Shown: positions 1-6,085, numbered from the stretch's first letter. The stretch: DNA of 7,417 nucleotides from Kiritimatiellia bacterium (GCA_904502135.1 CAJGDE010000092.1:1-7417); one strand, 5' to 3'. The notes: a model not told the origin generated them from the letters alone. Numbers and translations are program-made.

Positions 1-1
1 A

Positions 2-1282
2 GAGAGTCTTGATGAACTTTGGAAGTTTTCGTGCCAGGATGATTGTTATTGTACAGGCTGTTCGTTTGGAGGCGTATTTGTCTATGAGGGTTATAGACAT
101 CCAGTAGTAGATTTATCCTGCGGCTGTACACATAAGGAAGAGCCAAGCGCCACGGCGAGCATATCTTTTTCAAATAGTGCGGTCATATTTGAGAATTGTT
201 ATACAAACGCGCCTAATGATATTGTGCCACGCCGCTCAACAACGAATAGCTTAGATATTACAATCTACGGCGGGCCATTTGGCGGAAGCGCAGAAATTGA
301 ATTCGATGATAAGGGAAAGTTAGAGTATCTAACGCAAGAAGTGATACCACGCTCCATAAGTGTCGCGGCAGAACAAACGCTTGAACTTTCATTTCCATTT
401 ACCGCAAAAGAGGAGAGCGCAAGCGAGAAAGATTTAAAAGCAAGCCTTAAATTTACCGAGTATTTTACAGCCGATACCATTGAAAGCGAAGATGAAATGA
501 CGGCTGTCAGGGTTAGTTTGACTCCACAGGTTGTAATTCGTACTTTCGTGAATCGCCATGTATGGGGGATTGCAGAGCGTATTTTATGTGAATGGTTACC
601 TAAAAATATAAATATAGATATAACTCCTCATCATGGCGTAATTGATGATAATCCGTTTTTTGTAGGCCCGTCTTTTAGATACTATATTTCGCCAATGAAT
701 GCTGGAGATAGATTAATTTCTTTTTCTTTCGGAGATTCGATATATTTTCCAATTACAAAGACAATGCTTCCGATCAGTTGGAAGGCTAAAAACGCGGAAG
801 AACTGTTTTTTGACATTCCATTCGGCAAGCCTGGTGGTGCTGGATTTTCATCTGAAGTTTATATTATGCCTGAATATGTTTCATTTCGAGGGCTTTATTT
901 TATGGAGGAGCCTAGTGCCAAGAGTATTGTAACTGGTTATTTTAAAGATGAAGCATTTTCGCAAGTATGGACCCATAATGAAATGATGGGTGCAGGTATG
1001 TGGTATAGTGTTTCTGCAGATAATTTTTTATTTAGAGACGAGGTAAAAATGGGAGACGAACTTATATTGCCAGTAGCATCTGGTTTGATAGATTGGGATA
1101 TCCCAGTTAAATGGACAAACTTTAGTGTTACTAATTATTTTGAAAAGGTGTATCATCAAAAATTTGAAATGTCAGCTACAGGAGTGTTGCGAGTTTCAAA
1201 ATTTGGTTTGTGGGTCCAACGAGATTTATCAAATGTTAGAGATGTATCAGAAGGAGTTAAGAGATGTTATCTTTCAGAATGA
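2..1282 (+). CDS. 3' part of a large, probably secreted protein of unknown function (5'-partial)
   Basis: The frame is open from base 2 to the TGA at 1280-1282 (426 residues seen), so the gene starts upstream; the in-frame GTG at 224 is not needed as a start and has no Shine-Dalgarno. The first ~45 residues are Cys-rich (Cys 11, 15, 17, 20, 40, 42, then His44), spaced like a metal-binding or disulfide-bonded module. The rest is beta-rich, with many aromatic residues and few charged helices (for example TGYF, GAGMWYS, DWDIPVKW, and KFGLWVQR near the end). From memory, this ending (TGYF, then a THT-like turn, GAGxW, a WDIPVxW-like stretch and a closing KFGxWxxR) is shared by large uncharacterised secreted proteins of gut Verrucomicrobiota/Kiritimatiellota; I could not search to confirm. 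The gene overlaps the next one by 19 nt, so the two are probably co-translated. It is AT-rich compared with the genes from 2.1 to 5.95 kb. I assign no enzymatic function. Confidence 0.8.
   Translation, partial: ESLDELWKFSCQDDCYCTGCSFGGVFVYEGYRHPVVDLSCGCTHKEEPSATASISFSNSAVIFENCYTNAPNDIVPRRSTTNSLDITIYGGPFGGSAEIEFDDKGKLEYLTQEVIPRSISVAAEQTLELSFPFTAKEESASEKDLKASLKFTEYFTADTIESEDEMTAVRVSLTPQVVIRTFVNRHVWGIAERILCEWLPKNINIDITPHHGVIDDNPFFVGPSFRYYISPMNAGDRLISFSFGDSIYFPITKTMLPISWKAKNAEELFFDIPFGKPGGAGFSSEVYIMPEYVSFRGLYFMEEPSAKSIVTGYFKDEAFSQVWTHNEMMGAGMWYSVSADNFLFRDEVKMGDELILPVASGLIDWDIPVKWTNFSVTNYFEKVYHQKFEMSATGVLRVSKFGLWVQRDLSNVRDVSEGVKRCYLSE
1251..1256 (+). promoter_or_regulatory. Ribosome binding site for the 1264 gene
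   Basis: AAGGAG lies 7 nt before the ATG at 1264, inside the end of the preceding coding region. It is the best Shine-Dalgarno match in the window and fixes the start of the small membrane protein at 1264. It contrasts with the two cassette genes, which have none. Confidence 0.8.
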
Positions 1283-1911
1283 GAAATATGCTACATATGG
1301 TTGCGTTAATACTATGTGGTATTGTAGTAGTTGTCATGGTGAGTGACAAAATAGGGAGGGAAAAAGCAGATGAAGGTAAAAATCAGATAATAAATGATGT
1401 TTTGTCAGATTCTATTAGATGGGAGAAACCTCATGGTGTTTATGATGCCGTTTTTATAGTGTCTTCCAATATCACTTTTCAAAGTAAATCAAATGTTCAC
1501 AGATTAGAAGCTTTAGCAGAATTAGCAAATGCCTTTATCAATTTGCCATATAAGAATTTGACTCCAGAAAAAATCGCGCTGTCGGTGGTTAAATATGATG
1601 AATTGGTTGTCTATATTTCTTTAGGTCTTGTAAAATATGGAGCAACGAAAACAGATGTGGAAGATTTTGTTATTGCTGCATTAGATAGATTGCAATGCAT
1701 GGAAAAATATTTAAGAATTAGGTCTCTAAGTGTAAAACAAAAAGAAAAACAGAAGCACAATAATGCAATTGAAGTTTTACGAAGAGAAAGGCAAGGATAT
1801 GTGAAATATTGGGAAAAAGTAGGGTCTCGTTTTGTTATTGGTCGTTTTGGAGAAAATGCAGAGAAAGAATTTTTAGAGAAATTGTCTGCTGTATCAAAGT
1901 TGGCTGAGTAA
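1264..1911 (+). CDS. Small single-pass membrane-anchored protein, function unknown
   Basis: Encodes 215 residues. A short basic N-terminus (MLSFRMRNM) is followed by a hydrophobic stretch at about residues 9-27 (valine- and leucine-rich, with VVVV), which looks like an uncleaved signal anchor. The remainder (about 30-215) is hydrophilic, mostly helical in character, and strongly basic near residues 150-180 (KQKEKQKHNN, then RRERQ), so it may form a helical or coiled domain outside the membrane. The start is supported by AAGGAG 7 nt upstream and lies inside the previous gene (19-nt overlap, different frame), a classic translational-coupling arrangement, so it probably works with the large secreted protein before it. 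I recognise no family. The reading after the TAA at 1909-1911 looks like a lost or frameshifted C-terminal extension (separate entry). Codon use is AT-rich, like its upstream partner. Confidence 0.8.
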   Translation: MLSFRMRNMLHMVALILCGIVVVVMVSDKIGREKADEGKNQIINDVLSDSIRWEKPHGVYDAVFIVSSNITFQSKSNVHRLEALAELANAFINLPYKNLTPEKIALSVVKYDELVVYISLGLVKYGATKTDVEDFVIAALDRLQCMEKYLRIRSLSVKQKEKQKHNNAIEVLRRERQGYVKYWEKVGSRFVIGRFGENAEKEFLEKLSAVSKLAE

Positions 1912-1984
1912 CGCATCTGAAAAAGAGCAAAAGATTCTGTTTCAAAAACTCAATGAAGGACTGCGGGCCTATAATAAAAAATAG
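1904..1984 (+). other. Possible frameshifted C-terminal extension of the 1264 gene
   Basis: In the +1 frame relative to the upstream gene, codons 1904-1981 read LSNASEKEQKILFQKLNEGL followed by RAYNKK, then TAG at 1982-1984. The composition (Glu/Lys/Gln/Leu, amphipathic-helix-like) is strikingly like a real C-terminus and like the lysine-rich helical end of the preceding protein. This frame has no ATG, GTG or TTG start after its own upstream stop at 1874-1876, so it is not an independent gene. Skipping one base between about 1877 and 1908 would fuse it to the 215-residue protein, giving about 241 residues. It could be a real mutation, a sequencing or assembly error, or chance. Confidence 0.35.
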
Positions 1985-2032
1985 TAAGTAGTAGTATCAA
2001 CACCCGGATAGTAGTGAATCCAAGTAAAAGTT

Positions 2033-2041
2033 TGGTATAAT
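2033..2041 (+). promoter_or_regulatory. Extended -10 promoter (TGGTATAAT), predicted leaderless start
   Basis: TGGTATAAT is a perfect extended -10 element (TGn plus TATAAT). Only 6 nt (AGCAAT) separate it from the ATG at 2048, so a start 7 nt after the -10 falls on the A of the ATG and the mRNA would have no 5' leader. There is no Shine-Dalgarno before the ATG, which agrees with leaderless translation. The -35 position (about 2013-2018) has no good TTGACA match, as expected for an extended -10 promoter. The position is inferred from sequence only. Confidence 0.6.
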
Positions 2042-2073
2042 AGCAATATGAAAACCTCCAAACTCCATTTGTT

Positions 2074-2089
2074 TGCGCATATGTGCGCA
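2074..2089 (+). repeat. Short inverted/direct repeat TGCGCA-TATG-TGCGCA inside the cassette
   Basis: TGCGCA is its own reverse complement and occurs twice, 4 nt apart. The RNA could form a 6-bp stem with a 4-nt loop, starting about 27 nt from the predicted 5' end of the leaderless mRNA. It encodes part of the signal peptide (the AHMCA segment). It is preserved in copy 2 at 3722-3737. A role in mRNA stability, translation or recombination is speculation; it could be a by-product of the codons used. Confidence 0.5.
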
Positions 2090-2355
2090 GTCGCAGCCTT
2101 TGCGGCGGCGGCGCAGGGCGCGGTTGACGGCTATGTGCAGTCGGGGCTTATCGGTCATTGGGACGCAATCGACAACGTCGGCACCGGCGTCCATGACGCG
2201 AACGCGACGACCTGGAAGGACCTGACCGGCCTCCATGCCGACATGGTATTCCCCAACGGCACCTTGATCGGCGAGAACTACTACGACATGAAGAAGGAAG
2301 GCGTTGAGGGGCGGGATGGTGATTTTCGTTCGGTGAGGACGTCACTTCGTTTTAT

Positions 2356-2361
2356 AAGGTG
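2356..2361 (+). promoter_or_regulatory. Ribosome binding site for the lipoprotein gene
   Basis: AAGGTG (one mismatch from AAGGAG) ends 6 nt before the ATG at 2368. It favours that start over the GTG at 2359, which overlaps this site and would put three extra residues before the lipoprotein signal. Confidence 0.55.
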
Positions 2362-2367
2362 CGGCAG

Positions 2368-3657
2368 ATGAGAGTTATTTGTATTTTTTTGCTGGCGTTT
2401 CTGGCGGGGTGCGCCGGGCTTGAGCGTGACGATGCGCGGCAGGTGTGGCTCGCGGCTTCCGACTCGCGTCCTGCGGCAAAGGCGGCGGCCGACTACGTCT
2501 GCACCGGCACGAACGACGAGCTTGTGATACAGCGGGCGATCGACGACTGCGCTGCGTCCGGGCGGCAACTGTTCGTGTTTGCGGGGCTCTACCGGCTTGA
2601 CGCGGTTCACGAGTTCAATGACGGCGGCCCGCGCGCGGCGGTTGTAATTCGCAACATGCACCGCACGTTCGAGCTGGTCGGCGAGCGGCGCTATGTCACT
2701 GGCTGGCCTAAGGGAATGGAGACAAACGGCGTCGTCTTCTACCTGCGGCCCGAGGCGCTGCCGAAAGACGGAACGAGCGTTGACATCGTCCGGGGCGAGT
2801 GGTCCAAGGAAGGGATCATGAACGGCTCGGCGCTGAACATGGAGAACGTGGCCATCTGGGCGCCCGACTCGCAACATAACCTGCGTGCGCTCGACCTCCA
2901 GCGCGTCAACAGCCTGGAACTGCACAACATCAAGCTCAGCGCGTTTGGCAAGGCGACGCTGGACGGCCTCAAGTATCCGTACGGAAATCCGCCGCCGCCG
3001 GTCGTCGGCAACATCGGCGTGACGCTGACGGACGGCAGCAACAACGCGCCGGTCAATCTCGTCAACGTCTCCGCCACGGGCTTCGGGCAGTGCTTCCAGG
3101 TCGGCGGCGAGCATGTCGTCATGGTGAACTGCGCGGCGACTTTCGGGCTTTACGGCTTCACGTTCGGCAACTACCCGTACCATTGCGCGTTCAACCATCC
3201 GATAACGATGATCAACTGCTGCGACGAGCAGAACGTGAACATGCCGCTCTTCGCAAGCTGCGGCGACAACGGCGGCGACCTGCATGGGCTGCAGGAGGTG
3301 ACGATGGTGTCGTTCAACTTCGAGCGCGTGGCCGCGCGCGTGCCCGGCAGGAAGCTCGGCGACCTCATGCGCGAGACCCGTCCCGGGACCTGGCGCGGAC
3401 AGATCAGCTTCACCACCCAGCCGAAGTGGAACGCGGTGAACGCAGTGGATCTGCCGCTTTGGGCGGAGGACGGTTCGGGCACGGGCTTTCGCACCGTCAA
3501 CAACGCGCACAAGAGCGCCTGCACGAGCGCGGAGCGCCGCAGCTACTATCCGCAGTACATGCAGCAGCTCTTCGACCTCGACCTGAACAAGCTTCTGATC
3601 TGCACCGATCCCGCGAAGCGCAAGTGGGTCGACGCCCTCGGCAACGAGTGTCCTTAG
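2368..3657 (+). CDS. Lipoprotein with a pectate-lyase-like right-handed beta-helix
   Basis: From the ATG at 2368, 429 residues. Residues 1-15 are a lipoprotein signal: basic start, hydrophobic core and lipobox LAGC with Cys15 as the lipidated residue, so the protein should sit on a membrane facing the periplasm or surface. Residues about 45-77 (GTNDELVIQRAIDDCAASGR, then LFVFAGLYRLD) resemble the N-terminal cap of pectate_lyase_3/GH28-like proteins, where an ND-x2-IQ-x-AID motif precedes the first helix turn. Residues ~80-340 show repeated short beta-strand turns of the parallel beta-helix type (for example VNLVNVSATGFG, HVVMVNCAATFGLYG, ITMINCCDE). The end (LLICTDPAKRKWVDALGNE) resembles the closing strands of tailspike or glycanase beta-helix proteins. 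I see no certain catalytic motif, so it may bind or cut a polysaccharide. It shares an ATGA overlap with the truncated upstream frame, is GC-rich like the next gene, and has only 38 nt to it with no terminator, so read-through is likely. Confidence 0.8.
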   Translation: MRVICIFLLAFLAGCAGLERDDARQVWLAASDSRPAAKAAADYVCTGTNDELVIQRAIDDCAASGRQLFVFAGLYRLDAVHEFNDGGPRAAVVIRNMHRTFELVGERRYVTGWPKGMETNGVVFYLRPEALPKDGTSVDIVRGEWSKEGIMNGSALNMENVAIWAPDSQHNLRALDLQRVNSLELHNIKLSAFGKATLDGLKYPYGNPPPPVVGNIGVTLTDGSNNAPVNLVNVSATGFGQCFQVGGEHVVMVNCAATFGLYGFTFGNYPYHCAFNHPITMINCCDEQNVNMPLFASCGDNGGDLHGLQEVTMVSFNFERVAARVPGRKLGDLMRETRPGTWRGQISFTTQPKWNAVNAVDLPLWAEDGSGTGFRTVNNAHKSACTSAERRSYYPQYMQQLFDLDLNKLLICTDPAKRKWVDALGNECP

Positions 3658-3680
3658 GGTGTCAATCCAAGTAAAAGTTT

Positions 3681-3689
3681 TGGTATTAT
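3681..3689 (+). promoter_or_regulatory. Extended -10 promoter (TGGTATTAT), predicted leaderless start
   Basis: TGGTATTAT is the extended -10 in cassette copy 2, one base from the consensus and from copy 1. The ATG at 3696 is again 6 nt downstream, so transcription should start at the ATG itself. No Shine-Dalgarno is present. The weaker -10 could make this copy less active than copy 1. The gene can also be read from upstream transcripts. Confidence 0.55.
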
Positions 3690-3695
3690 AGCAAT

Positions 3696-5975
3696 ATGAA
3701 AACCTCCAAACTCCATTTGTTTGCGCATATGTGCGCAGTCGCAGCCTTTGTGTCGCTTGCAGCCGTGTCATTCGCCGCAGCGGAATCATCCTATGTGGTC
3801 GCCGAAATTCTACCGGAGGTCAGGGTCGGAGACAAGGCGCTGCGAGTCGAGGCCGCGCGCTGTTCGGCGATGCCGGTCAACATCCGCTGGCCAGGCCACC
3901 AGCGCGAGCTCGACCAGACGGAAATCTGCTCTTTCGCACGGTTCGACTTCGGCGGCCCGACGGAAGTTTGCGTGACGCCGCGCCGCGCCTTCACGAACGT
4001 CGTGGTGCGGCCGGTTTCCGCGAAGGTCGCCGTGCGACGCGAAGACGATTCGGTGCGCTTTAAAATTCCTAAGGCGGGCGCGTATTCGGTCGAGTTCGAC
4101 GGTCGCCACCGCAACCTGATGCTCTTTGCCGATCCGCCGCGCGACTGGTCTGACATCGACCGTTCCGCGGCGAATGTGCGCTACTTCGGCCCCGGTGAGC
4201 ACGATGCGGGGCTCATCACGCTCAAGGCGGGAGAGACGCTCTTCATCGACGACGGCGCGGTCGTCTACGGGCGCGTGTTCGCGAAGGATGCGCCGGGCGT
4301 GCGCATCTGCGGAAAGGGCATCCTCGACTCGAGCCGCGTCCGCGCCGTGCCGCGCGTCATCGACCCCGCACTCGCGCAGGAGCAGCGCCGGAAGGGCTGG
4401 GCAATCACCAATGTGGAGCGCTTTGACGCCGTTCGCCTCGAGTTCTGCGACGATGTGCGCATCGAGGGCGTGACGATCCGCGATTCCCCGCTCTACACCA
4501 TCCGCCCGATCTGCTGCGACAACCTGCTCGTGGACAACATCAAGATCATCGGCAACTGGCGCTACAACTCGGACGGCATCGACATGCATAACTGCCGCAA
4601 GGTGCGTATCCGCGACTCGTTCCTCCGCACCTACGACGACTCGATCTGCGTGAAGGGGTTCGACTACATCCTGCCCGAATCGGAAATGACGCACAACGGC
4701 GTCCTGCACGACGTGTTCGAGGATGTCGTCGTCGAGCGCTGCACGATCTGGAACGACTGGGGCCGCGCTCTTGAGATCGGCGCGGAGACGCGTGCGCGGG
4801 AGATCCGGAACGTGGTCTTTCGCGACTGCGACGTGATTGCGCTGCACGAGCCGCCTTTGGACGTGCAGAACTGCGATCAGGCCTATGTCCACGACATCGT
4901 TTACGAGAACATCCGCATTGAATACGACCCCGATGCGACCTGGACCGTCTTTTCCGCCTCGGCTAAGGACTTCAATCCCAAGAACCGCCGCACTCCGCAG
5001 GCTTTCGCCGCGGTCGTCATCTGGTTCATCGCGGAGTACTCCAAGCCCGGTGCCGAGAATCGCGGGCGGGTGAGCGACATCGTCTTCCGCGACATCGACA
5101 TCTTCGCGCCGACCATGCCGCCCACCCGCATCAAGGACTTCGACGAGAACCACCGCGTTGAGCGCGTCAGCTTCGAGCGCATCCGGCTCAACGGGAAAGA
5201 GGTCGCGGTGGAGGGACGGGGCGACGCGCGCACGGCGAAGGTCGCGATGTCGGATGCCGAGAAGAACCAGGCGACGGAAATGAACGCCGCGCCTTGCGAA
5301 GACGTGACGCCAGACGGCGACATAAAGGTTGTCTTTATCGGGAACTCCATAACGCTTCACGACGTGGCGCCGAAAATCGGATGGACGAACCGGTGGGGGA
5401 TGGCCGCAAGCTCGCAGGAGAAGGACTACGTTCATCTCGTGGCGGCCGGAATAGAGCGCGAGACTGGATGCAAGCCGCAGCTTATCGTCAAGAACCTTTA
5501 CGAGTTCGAGCACTATTTTCGGACGTACGACTTCTCGGCCCTCGATGATCTCGTCGCTGCAAAGCCGGACTTTCTTGTCATCGCCCTTGGCGAGAACGTG
5601 AAGGATCTGAAGACAGAGGAGGAACGTCTCGCGTTTCAGTCCGCGTTCGGTAAGCTGCTGGATCGGTTCACTGCGTCGGGCGAAAAGCCACGCGCCGTCG
5701 TCCGTGGCGTATTCTGGCCCAATGAAGCGAAAGACATCTGCATGGGAAATGCAGCGAGAGATCATGCCATCCCATTCGTCAAGGCGGATTTCGCGGGCGA
5801 CCCCGCTATGAAGGCGATAGGGCTCTTTGCCCACGCGGGGGTGGCGAACCATCCTGGCGACGGCGGCATGGCGGCAATCGCCAACGCCATACTCAAGACA
5901 CTTTTCCCCGACGCATTCGCTACTAAAGAAAAGACGAGGAATGCGGCAGAGAAAAAAAGCGCGTGCGCAAAATGA
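3696..5975 (+). CDS. Secreted GH28-like beta-helix glycosidase fused to an SGNH esterase-like domain
   Basis: 759 residues. Signal peptide 1-29 (cleavage near AAA|E). Residues ~30-165 are a beta-sandwich-like N-terminal domain ending RHRNLMLFADPP, a layout common in GH28-type enzymes. Residues ~166-500 are a right-handed beta-helix: FGPGEHDAG, then VYGRV and GKGILDSS, the GH28 motif NSDGID (Asn291, Asp293) and DDSICVK (Asp314, Asp315), equivalent to the catalytic Asp residues of polygalacturonases. The usual GHG motif is replaced by GRA (356-358) and I find no clear RIK motif, so the exact reaction may differ. A linker at ~500-541 leads to an SGNH domain (~542-745): GNSIT (Ser551), GEN (Gly632, Asn634) and NHPGDGGM (His719). 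The usual Asp three residues before the His is Val716, so a Ser-His dyad is possible. Expected role: cutting and deacylating a pectin-like or other acylated polysaccharide outside the cytoplasm. The tail is Lys-rich. It starts from cassette copy 2, probably leaderless. Confidence 0.85.
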   Translation: MKTSKLHLFAHMCAVAAFVSLAAVSFAAAESSYVVAEILPEVRVGDKALRVEAARCSAMPVNIRWPGHQRELDQTEICSFARFDFGGPTEVCVTPRRAFTNVVVRPVSAKVAVRREDDSVRFKIPKAGAYSVEFDGRHRNLMLFADPPRDWSDIDRSAANVRYFGPGEHDAGLITLKAGETLFIDDGAVVYGRVFAKDAPGVRICGKGILDSSRVRAVPRVIDPALAQEQRRKGWAITNVERFDAVRLEFCDDVRIEGVTIRDSPLYTIRPICCDNLLVDNIKIIGNWRYNSDGIDMHNCRKVRIRDSFLRTYDDSICVKGFDYILPESEMTHNGVLHDVFEDVVVERCTIWNDWGRALEIGAETRAREIRNVVFRDCDVIALHEPPLDVQNCDQAYVHDIVYENIRIEYDPDATWTVFSASAKDFNPKNRRTPQAFAAVVIWFIAEYSKPGAENRGRVSDIVFRDIDIFAPTMPPTRIKDFDENHRVERVSFERIRLNGKEVAVEGRGDARTAKVAMSDAEKNQATEMNAAPCEDVTPDGDIKVVFIGNSITLHDVAPKIGWTNRWGMAASSQEKDYVHLVAAGIERETGCKPQLIVKNLYEFEHYFRTYDFSALDDLVAAKPDFLVIALGENVKDLKTEEERLAFQSAFGKLLDRFTASGEKPRAVVRGVFWPNEAKDICMGNAARDHAIPFVKADFAGDPAMKAIGLFAHAGVANHPGDGGMAAIANAILKTLFPDAFATKEKTRNAAEKKSACAK
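3722..3737 (+). repeat. TGCGCA-TATG-TGCGCA repeat, copy 2
   Basis: Identical to the element at 2074-2089 and at the same distance from the ATG. It can form a 6-bp hairpin near the 5' end of the predicted leaderless transcript. Confidence 0.5.
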
Positions 5976-5985
5976 CACGCTGTTT
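5961..5985 (+). terminator. Weak candidate terminator at the end of the GH28/SGNH gene
   Basis: GCGTG (5961-5965) can pair with CACGC (5976-5980) around a 10-nt loop that contains the stop codon; TGTTTTCTT follows, and an A-run precedes the stem. The stem is only 5 bp and the T-run is interrupted, so this is a weak intrinsic-terminator candidate. Confidence 0.22.
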
Positions 5986-6045
5986 TCTTGCGTTATTTAT
6001 ATGGTTTTGATAAACTACAATCCGCGAGGCAAAATAGTTTATAAA

Positions 6046-6074
6046 TTGGCTTAATTATCGATAGTACATATAAA
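6046..6074 (+). promoter_or_regulatory. Sigma-70-like promoter for the 6098 beta-helix gene
   Basis: TTGGCT (6046-6051, 4/6 to TTGACA) and TATAAA (6069-6074, 5/6 to TATAAT) are separated by exactly 17 nt. A start near 6081 would give a short leader containing the ribosome binding site at 6086-6091. This is a conventional promoter, unlike the leaderless cassettes. An alternative -10 (TACAAT, 6016-6021) lacks a good -35. Confidence 0.5.
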
Positions 6075-6085
6075 ACAAAAACATC

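Larger units (their letters stand above)
2017..2102 (+). repeat. Promoter/signal-peptide cassette, copy 1
   Basis: This 86-nt segment recurs at 3664-3750 with only two differences: one T fewer in the T-run before GGTAT, and TATAAT here against TATTAT there. It comprises 31 nt of upstream DNA and the first 55 nt of coding sequence, encoding MKTSKLHLFAHMCAVAAF. All 55 coding bases are identical in the two copies, including every synonymous site. Sequence before AATCCAAG and after GCCTTTG does not match between copies, so the edges are sharp. I see no terminal inverted repeats or flanking target duplication, so it does not look like an insertion sequence; gene conversion or segmental duplication is more likely. 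Confidence 0.9.
2048..2371 (+). pseudogene. Truncated LamG-like secreted protein led by cassette copy 1
   Basis: A 107-residue reading frame. Residues 1-24 form a signal peptide (basic start, hydrophobic core, Ala-rich end with likely cleavage near AQG|A). Residues about 25-86 (GLIGHWDAIDNVGTG, then TTWKDLTG and ENYYDMKKEG) match the start of a LamG/concanavalin-A-like lectin domain as I know it from large secreted bacterial proteins, which normally run for several hundred residues. Here the family-like sequence stops at about residue 86 (base ~2305). The last ~20 residues (rich in Arg, for example VRTSLRFIRCGR) look like translated intergenic DNA from before the next gene. I read it as a 5' fragment joined to the upstream region of the lipoprotein gene. 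Its stop codon TGA (2369-2371) overlaps the lipoprotein ATG (2368-2370), so its translation may still drive the next gene. Start: leaderless ATG at 2048. No ribosome binding site. Confidence 0.7.
3664..3750 (+). repeat. Promoter/signal-peptide cassette, copy 2
   Basis: An 87-nt near-identical copy of 2017-2102 (85 of 87 aligned positions the same). It fills most of the 38-nt gap after the lipoprotein gene and supplies the first 18 codons of the 759-residue enzyme. After GCCTTTG the two copies diverge completely (Ala-rich GCG repeats in copy 1; TGTCGCTTGCAGCC in copy 2), showing that the same head is attached to unrelated mature proteins. Confidence 0.9.

Noticed and set aside
224..226. GTG as the start of the first gene
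   Set aside because: The same frame is open to the window edge with protein-like, Cys-rich sequence, and no Shine-Dalgarno precedes 224; the gene is cut by the window.
2359..2361. GTG as the start of the lipoprotein gene
   Set aside because: It lies within the likely ribosome binding site; the ATG at 2368 gives better spacing and a normal lipoprotein signal.
3090..3674. A 194-residue + strand open frame overlapping the lipoprotein gene
   Set aside because: Arg-rich, repetitive translation in another frame of GC-rich DNA; no ribosome binding site and no recognisable features.
2017..3750. The two cassette copies as ends of an insertion sequence or composite transposon
   Set aside because: No transposase, no terminal inverted repeats and no target duplications; the copies are direct repeats that include functional promoter and coding sequence.
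2281..3789. A 502-residue open frame on the - strand opposite the lipoprotein gene
   Set aside because: Low-complexity Arg/Val/His-rich translation with no signal or domain; it crosses the cassette copy and both + strand genes. A shadow of the GC-rich coding region.
3810..5978. A 722-residue open frame on the - strand opposite the GH28/SGNH gene
   Set aside because: It mirrors the GC-rich codon pattern of the + strand gene, is rich in Arg/Val/Asp/His with no domain motifs, and has no plausible start signal. The + strand frame carries clear catalytic motifs.
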